Part shown: positions 7,756 through 13,448 of the stretch, piece after piece
How positions within the stretch are numbered: position 1 is the first letter of the stretch
Layout of the letters: every line of letters starts with the position of its first letter
Source: Candidatus Saccharimonadota bacterium
GTDB taxonomy: Bacteria > Patescibacteriota > Saccharimonadia > Saccharimonadales > Saccharimonadaceae
NCBI GenBank assembly: GCA_017964115.1
Contig: JAGCSL010000019.1
Location: 1-15,043 of the forward strand
Direction: 5' to 3'
Length of the DNA stretch: 15,043 nt
Notes under the pieces: model-generated
Databases searched by the model: none
What the model was told of the DNA's origin: nothing
The model's input: only the letters and a program-made list of their open reading frames with translations
Translations under genes and position numbers: made by a program

Positions 7756-8276
7756 AAACTAAGATGACTGCCGTAGTCGATCATTTCCGCGATGAAATGA
7801 AAAAAGTTCGCACCGGTCGCGCACATCCAGATATGCTCGCTAACGTAAAAGCGGAAGTTTATGGTCAAATGTCGCCATTAAACCAAATTGCGAACGTCAC
7901 CGTGCAGGGCGCAACTATGCTTTTGATTACCCCATATGATGTAGCAAATATTGCTAAGATTTCTGCAGCTATTCGCGCCGATCAGTCACTTGGCCTTAAT
8001 CCGGCTGATGATGGTCGCGTAATTCGTGTGCCGATCCCGCCACTTACGGAAGAGCGTCGCAAAGAAATCGTTAAGACTGCTAGCGGTAAGGTAGAAGAGG
8101 CTAAAATTGCACTGCGCAAGATTCGCGATGATGCTCGTAAAGACATTAAGGGCGCAGAATTGCCTGAGGATGCCAAAAAGCGTGCTGAAAAGGATGTAGA
8201 CGATACTATCAAGGAATTTAATACCGAAATTGATAAGTTGTTTGCCGAAAAAGAGGCAGACATTATGAAAATCTAA
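7734..8276 (+). CDS. frr: Ribosome recycling factor
   Basis: RRF works with EF-G to split the post-termination ribosome. This protein has 180 residues, close to the usual 185. KVRTGRAHPDML near residues 24-35, QIANVTVQGATMLLITPYD near 48-66, RVPIPPLTEERRKEIVK near 100-116 and the helical R-x-x-R/K-rich C terminus are classic RRF elements. The ATG at 7734, inside the end of parB, is chosen because it gives 24 residues before VRTGRAHP, as in other RRFs, and is preceded by AAGGAG at 7717-7722; the ATG at 7764 would cut away part of the first helix. The 22-nt overlap couples it to parB. pyrH and tsf, frequent neighbours of frr in other bacteria, are absent here. Confidence 0.96.
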   Translation: MFNTNSVKTKMTAVVDHFRDEMKKVRTGRAHPDMLANVKAEVYGQMSPLNQIANVTVQGATMLLITPYDVANIAKISAAIRADQSLGLNPADDGRVIRVPIPPLTEERRKEIVKTASGKVEEAKIALRKIRDDARKDIKGAELPEDAKKRAEKDVDDTIKEFNTEIDKLFAEKEADIMKI

Positions 8277-8295
8277 CAAGGAAGGCTTGCAGAAA

Positions 8296-9546
8296 ATGGA
8301 AGAAAAGGGTGGCGATTCAAATAACGAGAGTAAAAATATCTCGACAAACTATGTAAACTCAAAAATCATATCATGGGTTGCAATTATCGTTATTTTGGGC
8401 GCCGCTTTTATTACGGCTATGATTTGTATTGGCATTAATATCTCTAACCAGAGAGAAGAGCCAACTCCAGAGCAGCCAGTCGACGACCCTGACCATCCTG
8501 TCATAGAAAGCATTAAAGTTGAATACGACGAGACCTCGATGAGCTACGCCGCGCCAAAGGAGCGTTCAAATGAGTATAAGAACTCGCTTATGCATCGTTA
8601 TGGTGTCGATGACGCGGAATATGCAATTATTCGTTCGTCCTCAGAGCTAGACGACTTTATTACTGCCGTTAATCACCTATCGGACGGCAATGATGCTACA
8701 AATCCCTTCACCTATAGTGTTAGCGAAGACTTCTTTAAGACTGGCGTAATTGTAGCAGTCGCTAAGGAAGAGCCTGGCCTTGCCTCAATGCGTATAGATG
8801 ACGTTTACCGCAACCAAAACTATAACCTTCAAATCTATGCTCACTACGCATCGCCATATGACACTTTGACGCTATTTGGCATGTTCTCATTAATCCAGAT
8901 TCAAAATATACAACCAAAGGCCGTGGAAGTATTCTGGAACAGTGCCGCAAATAACGACCCAAATCAATATCCTGATTATCCCGTAACTGAAAAGAAGCCG
9001 ATTGTCTATCTATACCCAACCAAGACCACTCCCGTAGAAGTTAAACTTAGCAATCCAGAACGCATTACGACGGATTACCCAGATTATAAAAACGGTTGGT
9101 CAGTAGTAGCCGAACCGGACGGCACTTTGACGACACGGGCTGGCAAGAAACTCTACGCGCTTTACTATGAGTCAAAGAATATCAAAAAATACACCGAAGC
9201 CGGCCTAAAAGAAGGCTTTGTGGTTGCGAAGGATGATATAGAGGAATTTCTTGACCAGAAGCTTAAAACTCTCGGCTTGAACTATAAAGAACGCGAAGAG
9301 TTTATTAGCTATTGGGCGGGCGAGCTTGAATCGAAGCCGTACGCATTTATTCGTTTCCAAACTGCAGCAGAAATCGAGCAGAATATGGGCTTGCAGGTTA
9401 CGCCAGAGCCAGATACGGTTATTCGTGTCATGATGGAATATAAACTATTAGATCGGCCAATCAAAGTTAAAGCGCAAAAGTTACAATCCGTGGAGCGCAA
9501 AGGCTTTACGGTTGTAGAATGGGGAGGTACGGAGGTAAAATTATGA
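8296..9546 (+). CDS. Membrane-anchored protein with a conserved KPIVYLYP exterior domain, function unknown
   Basis: This 416-residue protein has a short charged N terminus, one membrane helix at about residues 24-47, and a Pro/Asp/Glu-rich linker at about 50-70 (TPEQPVDDPDHP), so the bulk should face outside. A middle domain (about 100-215), with strands around DDFITAV and EDFFKTGVIVAVA, faintly recalls PrcB-like domains. The C-terminal domain starts at KPIVYLYP (about 234-241) and includes YPDYKNGWSV, LKEGFVV and EEFISYW; this pattern recurs in hypothetical secreted proteins of Gram-positive bacteria, and I know no function for it. The ATG at 8296 is preferred over an in-frame TTG at 8287 because AAGGAAGG (8278-8285) is then properly spaced. 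It follows frr by 19 nt and overlaps the next gene by four bases. Confidence 0.75.
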   Translation: MEEKGGDSNNESKNISTNYVNSKIISWVAIIVILGAAFITAMICIGINISNQREEPTPEQPVDDPDHPVIESIKVEYDETSMSYAAPKERSNEYKNSLMHRYGVDDAEYAIIRSSSELDDFITAVNHLSDGNDATNPFTYSVSEDFFKTGVIVAVAKEEPGLASMRIDDVYRNQNYNLQIYAHYASPYDTLTLFGMFSLIQIQNIQPKAVEVFWNSAANNDPNQYPDYPVTEKKPIVYLYPTKTTPVEVKLSNPERITTDYPDYKNGWSVVAEPDGTLTTRAGKKLYALYYESKNIKKYTEAGLKEGFVVAKDDIEEFLDQKLKTLGLNYKEREEFISYWAGELESKPYAFIRFQTAAEIEQNMGLQVTPEPDTVIRVMMEYKLLDRPIKVKAQKLQSVERKGFTVVEWGGTEVKL

Positions 9547-9791
9547 GCAAAAAACGCGAAACATTCTGGGAGAAGCGCGCCAGCCACAAAATGATATTTG
9601 TTTGTTTCCTATTAATCATCGCTACCTTCATTTGTTTTACGGGTACCTATTTGCAATTTAAGGACCGCGGTATCAAAGCACCAGACGAAATCTGGAAAGA
9701 TAACAATAGTAGCTACGATGAAAAAGTTGAGCAACAAATACAAGCCGAACAACGACTAAGAGAAGAGCGTAAAGGAGCGCTAACCGAATGA
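9543..9791 (+). CDS. Small single-pass membrane protein, function unknown
   Basis: An 82-residue protein with a basic N terminus, one membrane helix at about residues 17-37, and a hydrophilic C-terminal half rich in Glu, Gln and Arg from about 55 that could form a helix or short coiled coil. No known family is recognised. The ATG at 9543 overlaps the stop of the upstream gene (ATGA) and sits behind GGAGG at 9531-9535; an upstream in-frame start at 9519 has no such support. Its size and position suggest an accessory subunit of a membrane complex with its two overlapping neighbours. Confidence 0.7.
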   Translation: MSKKRETFWEKRASHKMIFVCFLLIIATFICFTGTYLQFKDRGIKAPDEIWKDNNSSYDEKVEQQIQAEQRLREERKGALTE

Positions 9792-10210
9792 GAATAGTAG
9801 AGAAAAAATGCCCAAACTGTCATGCTAATCTAGAATTTGACGTTGGCGAACAGAATGTTAAGTGCCCAAGTTGTCGTAGGAATTATGCGATCGAATATGA
9901 AAAAGATTTCGTTGATCCAGAAGTGCAAATGAAGGCGAAAGACATTCAGCTTAAAATGTTGAACGACTTCGATAAAGTACGCAGCTTTAATAAAGTAATC
10001 TTTGTATTCATTTTTATTTTTGCAATTGCAATCATTGGCCTTTCGATTTTTATGGGCGTCAACGGCTATAAGGAATATCAACAAACTAAGGATAGCCATC
10101 AAGAATTTCTCGACAACATGAAGAAAGAGGAAGAAGAGAACAAGGCTAGACAGCAAGAAGTCGAAGACGCGATAATGGACCAAATCAAACGCCAAACTGA
10201 AGAGAACTGA
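9788..10210 (+). CDS. Zinc-ribbon membrane protein with a C-terminal helix
   Basis: A 140-residue protein with two CxxC pairs (C8/C11 in CPNC and C26/C29 in CPSC) that form a zinc ribbon, a linker, one membrane helix at about residues 70-90, and a highly charged Glu/Lys/Gln tail from about 95 that should be helical and possibly coiled coil. The zinc ribbon would be cytoplasmic if the tail is outside. No family with a known role is recognised. The ATG overlaps the previous stop (ATGA) and follows AAAGGAG at 9771-9777. It ends the chain that starts at parA; 49 nt later lies the tRNA, preceded by its own promoter. Confidence 0.75.
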   Translation: MRIVEKKCPNCHANLEFDVGEQNVKCPSCRRNYAIEYEKDFVDPEVQMKAKDIQLKMLNDFDKVRSFNKVIFVFIFIFAIAIIGLSIFMGVNGYKEYQQTKDSHQEFLDNMKKEEEENKARQQEVEDAIMDQIKRQTEEN

Positions 10211-10221
10211 GCCGCCAACAC

Positions 10222-10250
10222 TTGAAGCTATCGCTTATCTGTGGTAAAAT
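10222..10250 (+). promoter_or_regulatory. Promoter of the tRNA-Thr gene
   Basis: TTGAAG (10222-10227) and an extended TGGTAAAAT (hexamer 10245-10250) are separated by 17 nt. A start 6-7 nt after the hexamer would leave only about three bases ahead of the mature tRNA 5' end at 10260. Confidence 0.6.
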
Positions 10251-10259
10251 ATACCCAGT

Positions 10260-10335
10260 GCCGCGATAGCTCAGTTGGTAGAGCGCATCCATGGTAAGGA
10301 TGAGGTCCCGGGTTCAAATCCCGGTCGCGGCTCCA
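10260..10335 (+). tRNA. tRNA-Thr (anticodon GGU)
   Basis: A 76-nt cloverleaf. The acceptor arm GCCGCGA pairs with TCGCGGC over seven perfect base pairs, the D-arm contains AGCTCAGTTGGTAGAGC, the anticodon stem CATCC/GGATG encloses ATGGTAA with anticodon GGT, and the T-arm CCGGG TTCAAAT CCCGG is perfect. The discriminator is T, and the CCA tail is encoded (10333-10335). It reads the threonine codons ACC and ACU. It is flanked by its own promoter and a terminator, so it is a single-gene unit. Confidence 0.97.
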
Positions 10336-10345
10336 GAAATAAAAG

Positions 10346-10367
10346 AATACCCACGGGGTATTTTTTT
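10346..10367 (+). terminator. Intrinsic terminator of tRNA-Thr
   Basis: AATACCC (10346-10352) pairs with GGGTATT (10356-10362) around a short ACG loop, followed by an uninterrupted T run to 10367. Confidence 0.85.
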
Positions 10368-10376
10368 GTTGATTTT

Positions 10377-10404
10377 AAAATAGCCGCCCATAAGCGACTA
10401 TTTT
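10377..10404 (-). terminator. Terminator of the VanZ-family gene, possibly bidirectional
   Basis: AAAATAG (10377-10383) pairs with CTATTTT (10398-10404), with an inner CGC/GCG stem past one C-A mismatch. It overlaps the stop codon of the minus-strand gene and has T runs on both strands, so it may also back up the tRNA terminator. Confidence 0.6.
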
Positions 10405-10874
10405 TGTTTCACTGTTAATATTCCGGCGATTGTTCCGCTAGTGACACCAAAGAGGTTAAGTATTAAGTCTCCTACCATCATAGCGCGGCCAGGCGCGACG
10501 CTCTGGATGCCCTCGTCGAAGAATGCGACTACCATGCAGGTAAACAGCGTCAGTAGAATGGCATTCTTTTGGTATTCGTTTGTAATAATGAAAGCTCGGT
10601 ATATTAGGATCGCAAGGATGAAATGCACACAGAAATGCGCGAGTTTGCGCATGATGTAGTGCAGAGCAGCATAGCTTGCATTAATACCGAAGAGTCCAAA
10701 CAAACGCGTCGCCGCCTTCGTGAACCAGCCCGAAACCGCTGCGCTTTGGCTACCACTTTGTTGAGATAAAAAGACCGTCAAAGCTAACCAACATAAGGCC
10801 AGAATCCAGCGAAAAAGTTTCCTTTTGGCCATATTAACACCCCCATCTTTGCAAGGTTCTAGTTTTTGCCTCAT
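10398..10874 (-). CDS. VanZ-family membrane protein
   Basis: A 158-residue membrane protein with four hydrophobic segments. It carries the VanZ signature: RKLAHFCVHFILA in the middle, then DEGIQSVAPGR and VGDLILNLFGVTSG in the third and fourth segments. VanZ itself gives low-level teicoplanin resistance by an unknown route; most relatives have no known role but often occur near envelope genes. The ATG at 10874 is chosen because TGCTATGAT (10881-10889, minus strand) lies six bases upstream, giving a leaderless mRNA. A GTG at 10892 would lie upstream of the promoter. An internal ATG at 10832, giving 144 residues and beginning MAKRKLF, has GGGGG seven bases upstream and remains possible. Confidence 0.85.
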   Translation of the reverse strand: MRQKLEPCKDGGVNMAKRKLFRWILALCWLALTVFLSQQSGSQSAAVSGWFTKAATRLFGLFGINASYAALHYIMRKLAHFCVHFILAILIYRAFIITNEYQKNAILLTLFTCMVVAFFDEGIQSVAPGRAMMVGDLILNLFGVTSGTIAGILTVKQK

Positions 10875-10880
10875 ACACCT

Positions 10881-10889
10881 ATCATAGCA
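10881..10889 (-). promoter_or_regulatory. Extended -10 promoter, leaderless start of the VanZ-family gene
   Basis: On the minus strand TGCTATGAT (hexamer 10886-10881) ends six bases before the ATG at 10874. The -35 region is weak, as expected for an extended -10 promoter. Confidence 0.55.
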
Positions 10890-10932
10890 CACGAAGAAGC
10901 CTCGCGTAACAGAGGAGAATACGGCACTATTA

Positions 10933-10961
10933 TTGACAAAACATAAGAAGTATGATATAAT
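10933..10961 (+). promoter_or_regulatory. Consensus sigma-70 promoter of the leader RNA/orphan gene unit
   Basis: TTGACA (10933-10938), a 17-nt spacer and TATAAT (10956-10961), with TGA directly before the -10 box. Both hexamers match the consensus exactly, making this the strongest promoter in the window. Transcription should begin near 10968. Confidence 0.9.
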
Positions 10962-10967
10962 GGAATT

Positions 10968-11130
10968 ATCTGCTTAATGCAGATGACGTTCATTAATATA
11001 TCATCGAGTCGTTATGAGTAATTCTGCGACTCGTCTTGGCCGTTATTCTTAGTGGGTAGGACGAGTTGCAGAATTAAAACCTCTGCTGCCAGGAACTACA
11101 GTTTTATCATATTTGAAAAGGAGTTTTACT
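10968..11130 (+). ncRNA. Structured 5' leader RNA, candidate cis-regulatory element
   Basis: About 163 nt separate the predicted transcription start from the ATG at 11131. A hairpin ATCTGC-TTAAT-GCAGAT (10968-10984) starts at the 5' end. A long stem pairs AATTCTGCGACTCGTC (11020-11035) with GACGAGTTGCAGAATT (11060-11075), 16 bp with one G-U pair, around a 24-nt loop. Two shorter stems would compete with it: CGAGTCG (11005-11011) with CGACTCG (11027-11033), and GCAGA (11068-11072) with TCTGC (11082-11086). No T run follows the long stem, so it is not a simple terminator. It matches no riboswitch or T-box that I recognise. A strong AAAAGGAG (11116-11123) lies unpaired at the 3' end. It could regulate translation, stabilise the mRNA or act as a small RNA. 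Confidence 0.55.
10977..11052 (+). other. Two overlapping possible leader peptides
   Basis: Two very short reading frames lie in the leader: 10977-11021 (MQMTFINISSRYE) and 11014-11052 (MSNSATRLGRYS). The second starts inside the end of the first (ATGAGTAA) and runs through the 5' arm of the long stem. Neither has a good ribosome binding site; both could be chance. Confidence 0.2.
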
Positions 11131-11712
11131 ATGTCCAGAAAATCTTGTAAATACGCAATGGCAAACACTCTTTGGCAGTCTCATACCTATGTCGACCAGC
11201 ACCGGCGCATCTTCGCTATGGTTAACAATGAAAACCGCGTTATCTTTGCGCTGAGGGAATCCGCAGAATGGTATTTCGAAGCAGTTTCAGCTGCGCAGGA
11301 GGGGAACGAAACTCCGTTCCGCATTCCGGATCTGTTCGAGATCGGAACAACGAACAAGAACTTGGATGCCTGCTTCAAGCTGTACCTAATCCTTCGGAAG
11401 ACGGATGTTGGCAACGAGCATGTTGATGACGACACTAGAGGTCGTCGTGGTGGCATACGCCTATTTGAGTATTTTACTCACACTCGTGCTGGCGCAAGAC
11501 GTCATGGCGGTTTCCGTGCTATTCGTGAAGCTACTGAAATGGAAAAAGCCGCCAAGATCATCGCTGAGGCAGAAGAACTGTTCGGCCGGCACGATTTCGC
11601 CAGAACACCACTTAAGGAAGGAGGTTTTTTGTATGAGAATGAGCCCGATGATGGCGTTTGGTGGGATGGATACGATTCCGAGGAGCAATTCTGGGAATGC
11701 AATGGTATCTAA
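11131..11712 (+). CDS. Unrecognised soluble 193-residue protein
   Basis: I do not recognise this protein. It has no signal peptide or membrane segment. The N-terminal two thirds is basic, with aromatic and His/Arg-rich patches (YVDQHRRIF near residues 20-28, RGRRGG near 103-108, ARRHGGFR near 122-129). A helical, Ala/Glu-rich stretch follows at about 133-150. The C terminus is strongly acidic and rich in Trp and Tyr (DDGVWWDGYDSEEQFWE near 174-190). The ATG at 11131 is chosen for the AAAAGGAG at 11116-11123, seven bases upstream; a TTG at 11113 has no support. Eight of 18 arginine codons are AGA, AGG or CGG, against none of ten in parA, hinting at recent transfer. It has its own strong promoter, long leader and terminator. 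The start and SD make a real gene likely. Confidence 0.75.
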   Translation: MSRKSCKYAMANTLWQSHTYVDQHRRIFAMVNNENRVIFALRESAEWYFEAVSAAQEGNETPFRIPDLFEIGTTNKNLDACFKLYLILRKTDVGNEHVDDDTRGRRGGIRLFEYFTHTRAGARRHGGFRAIREATEMEKAAKIIAEAEELFGRHDFARTPLKEGGFLYENEPDDGVWWDGYDSEEQFWECNGI

Positions 11713-11724
11713 ACATCAGGCGCG

Positions 11725-11768
11725 AACTGGCCCTAGCGTACGCTTGCGTACGTGACGGGCCAGTTTTT
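11725..11768 (+). terminator. Strong intrinsic terminator of the orphan gene
   Basis: AACTGGCCC (11725-11733) pairs with GGGCCAGTT (11757-11765). An inner stem CGTACG/CGTACG (11737-11742 and 11747-11752) is capped by CTTG, and a T run ends at 11768. On the minus strand no T run follows, so it mainly stops plus-strand transcription ahead of the convergent Fe-S genes. Confidence 0.9.
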
Positions 11769-12691
11769 CATTTCAAGAAACCATTGATAATTTGAGATTC
11801 GGCCTGGCGACGTGTTAATCCGAGCGTCATCAGTTTTAGCAACTGTTCGTTGGCGATTTTGCCAATCGCTGCTTCGTGAATCAGCTCCGCGTCGACGTTT
11901 TGTGCTTCGAGGGCCGGCTCGGCGTTAACTTTTGCTTGATCCATAATAATCGCGTCACATTCGGAATGTCCGCGACATTTGGTTGTACCGATAATATGGG
12001 AGCTAAAATTCTGCACCGAAATATCCTGTGCCACGGCGCGCGACACGATATCTGCTGTTGAATTTTTTCCAAGCAGAGTAACTTTTATTGCACTGTTTGC
12101 GTGCTGCTTGCCATGCGTGAATAGCTTTTCTTTGACGACGATTTGGGCATTTTGGTCTAGTTCTGCTTCGGTTATACGGTTAGAAGAATCGACACCCTTA
12201 ATTTGCTCCATTAGTAGTTCAGCGCGACTATTGTTTCCTAGGAATAGCTTAGTGGTAGGATTGAGAATTTTCCCCGCACCTGGACCAATTCCGCAATGTT
12301 TCTCAATATAATACACGGTTGAATTTTTACCAATATAAAAAGTATGAATGCCATCATGCACCGAGTCGTTCACGCCGCAGTTGTAGATGCCGCAACCAGC
12401 AATAATAGTTACTTCGCAATTATCGCCAATATAGAAATCATTATAAACGGCTTCTTTGAGCCCGCTTGCGCTAATGATGACTGGAATGTGTGCAATCTCG
12501 CCCTTTGTGCCAGATTGGACATGGATATCAATCCCGCTTTTGTCGGTTTTAGGTGAAATATCAATATTTGGCGAACTATTCCGCCCAATCGATTTGCCAT
12601 TTACGCGGAAGTTATAGGCGCCCGCGGGGATACCAGTAACACCAGACACGTCGCGCATCAAATCGCGCTCTATCTTATCAAGGTCCATCAT
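11768..12691 (-). CDS. Short SufB/SufD-family Fe-S scaffold protein (SMS type)
   Basis: SufB-type proteins form the scaffold on which Fe-S clusters are built, bound to the SufC ATPase. This version has 307 residues, against about 420-500 for usual SufB. It carries a run of beta-helix strands, the segment AGCGIYNCG with HDGIH (C100, C105, H112, H116), EKHCG at 130-134, LNPTTKL at 143-149, CRGHSECD at 239-246, and the conserved HEAAIGKI near 272-279, ending in LGLTRRQAESQIINGFLK. The rich Cys/His set could bind a cluster directly. These traits fit the minimal SufBC-like SMS system known from archaea and many anaerobes rather than classical SUF. The ATG overlaps the sufC-like stop, with GGAGG eight bases upstream. 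The usual cysteine desulfurase partner is not in the window. Confidence 0.88.
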   Translation of the reverse strand: MMDLDKIERDLMRDVSGVTGIPAGAYNFRVNGKSIGRNSSPNIDISPKTDKSGIDIHVQSGTKGEIAHIPVIISASGLKEAVYNDFYIGDNCEVTIIAGCGIYNCGVNDSVHDGIHTFYIGKNSTVYYIEKHCGIGPGAGKILNPTTKLFLGNNSRAELLMEQIKGVDSSNRITEAELDQNAQIVVKEKLFTHGKQHANSAIKVTLLGKNSTADIVSRAVAQDISVQNFSSHIIGTTKCRGHSECDAIIMDQAKVNAEPALEAQNVDAELIHEAAIGKIANEQLLKLMTLGLTRRQAESQIINGFLK

Positions 12692-13380
12692 GCTGCGTCC
12701 TCCATCTCGGAAAGAATCATGGCACTCGCGCCTTGTTTTTGAATCTTTCCATCCTTCAGGATTAGAATTCGGTCCGCCAGCTCCATAATACGGCGCTGAT
12801 GCGAAATAATAATCATCGCGCGCCTGTCGCCACTACTATGTAGAGACTTAAAAACTTTCATTAGATTTCGGAAGCTCCATAAATCGATTCCCGCCTCAGG
12901 CTCATCGAAAATCGTGAGCGGGGCTTTTCGCGCTAATACTGAAGCGATTTCAATACGCTTCAATTCACCACCAGATAGCGAATTGTTGACTTCACGATCC
13001 AGATATTTCTCCGGCTCTAGGCCGACTTTCTTCAGATAATACGAAGGTTCAGGCTTAGTGCCGCCTGTCGCAATATTTAACAAATCCGCCACGGTCAGAC
13101 CTTTAAAATGAACTGGTTGCTGGAAAGAATAGGCTATTCCGCTCTTGGCGCGTTCTGTGCAATCTTTCTCGCTTAAATCTTGGCCATCAAAGATAATCTT
13201 TCCGGCGGTTGGCTTCTCGATGCCGGCGATTATTTTCGCTAAAGTCGACTTGCCGGATCCGTTTGGTCCAGTTATAACTAGTAGCTCGCCCGAACGCACA
13301 GAAAAAGATATGTCGTGCAAGATAGAACGTTTAGTACGTTTCTCAGTCGTTTCGAAGGCCACATCGTTAACCCTTAACAT
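12688..13380 (-). CDS. SufC-like ABC ATPase of Fe-S assembly (SMS type)
   Basis: A 230-residue ABC ATPase without membrane segments. Walker A GPNGSGKST is at residues 38-46, the Q-loop SFQQPV near 85-90, the signature LSGGELKR at 135-142, Walker B LTIFDEPEAGID near 155-166, and the switch histidine H194 in ISHQRR. The FQQPV and EAGIDLWSF elements distinguish SufC-like ATPases from transporter subunits. With the adjacent SufB-like protein it should form the ATP-driven Fe-S scaffold complex. The ATG at 13380 is set by a TATAAT six bases upstream, so the mRNA should be leaderless. The downstream gene overlaps by four bases. Confidence 0.9.
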   Translation of the reverse strand: MLRVNDVAFETTEKRTKRSILHDISFSVRSGELLVITGPNGSGKSTLAKIIAGIEKPTAGKIIFDGQDLSEKDCTERAKSGIAYSFQQPVHFKGLTVADLLNIATGGTKPEPSYYLKKVGLEPEKYLDREVNNSLSGGELKRIEIASVLARKAPLTIFDEPEAGIDLWSFRNLMKVFKSLHSSGDRRAMIIISHQRRIMELADRILILKDGKIQKQGASAMILSEMEDAA

Positions 13381-13386
13381 GTCACT

Positions 13387-13412
13387 ATTATACCATTATT
13401 AACAGAGGTCAA
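13387..13412 (-). promoter_or_regulatory. Promoter of the Fe-S assembly operon, leaderless
   Basis: On the minus strand an extended TGGTATAAT (hexamer 13392-13387) ends six bases before the ATG at 13380. TTGACC (13412-13407) may serve as the -35 box, although the 14-nt spacing is short. It lies in the T run of the upstream terminator. Confidence 0.7.
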
Positions 13413-13436
13413 AAAGCCACCCACTAGGGGTGGCTT
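13411..13436 (-). terminator. Terminator of the surface-protein gene
   Basis: On the minus strand AAGCCACCC (13436-13428 region) pairs with GGGTGGCTT (13422-13414) around a five-base loop, followed by a run of five T at 13415-13411. It sits 12 nt beyond the stop of the surface protein. Confidence 0.85.
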
Positions 13437-13448
13437 AGCTTTTTGTGT

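Noticed and set aside
10404..10419. Possible parS site beginning TGTTTCAC
   Set aside because: Only the left half of the TGTTTCACGTGAAACA consensus matches; the right half has 3 of 8 bases and the stretch codes for the VanZ-family C terminus.
11060..11110. Transcription terminator in the 11131 leader
   Set aside because: The long stem is followed by AAAACC rather than a T run, so it is not a standard intrinsic terminator.
11405..11755. Alternative 116-residue plus-strand frame inside the orphan gene
   Set aside because: No Shine-Dalgarno site, low-complexity translation, and it runs into the terminator; the 11131 frame has a strong start signal.
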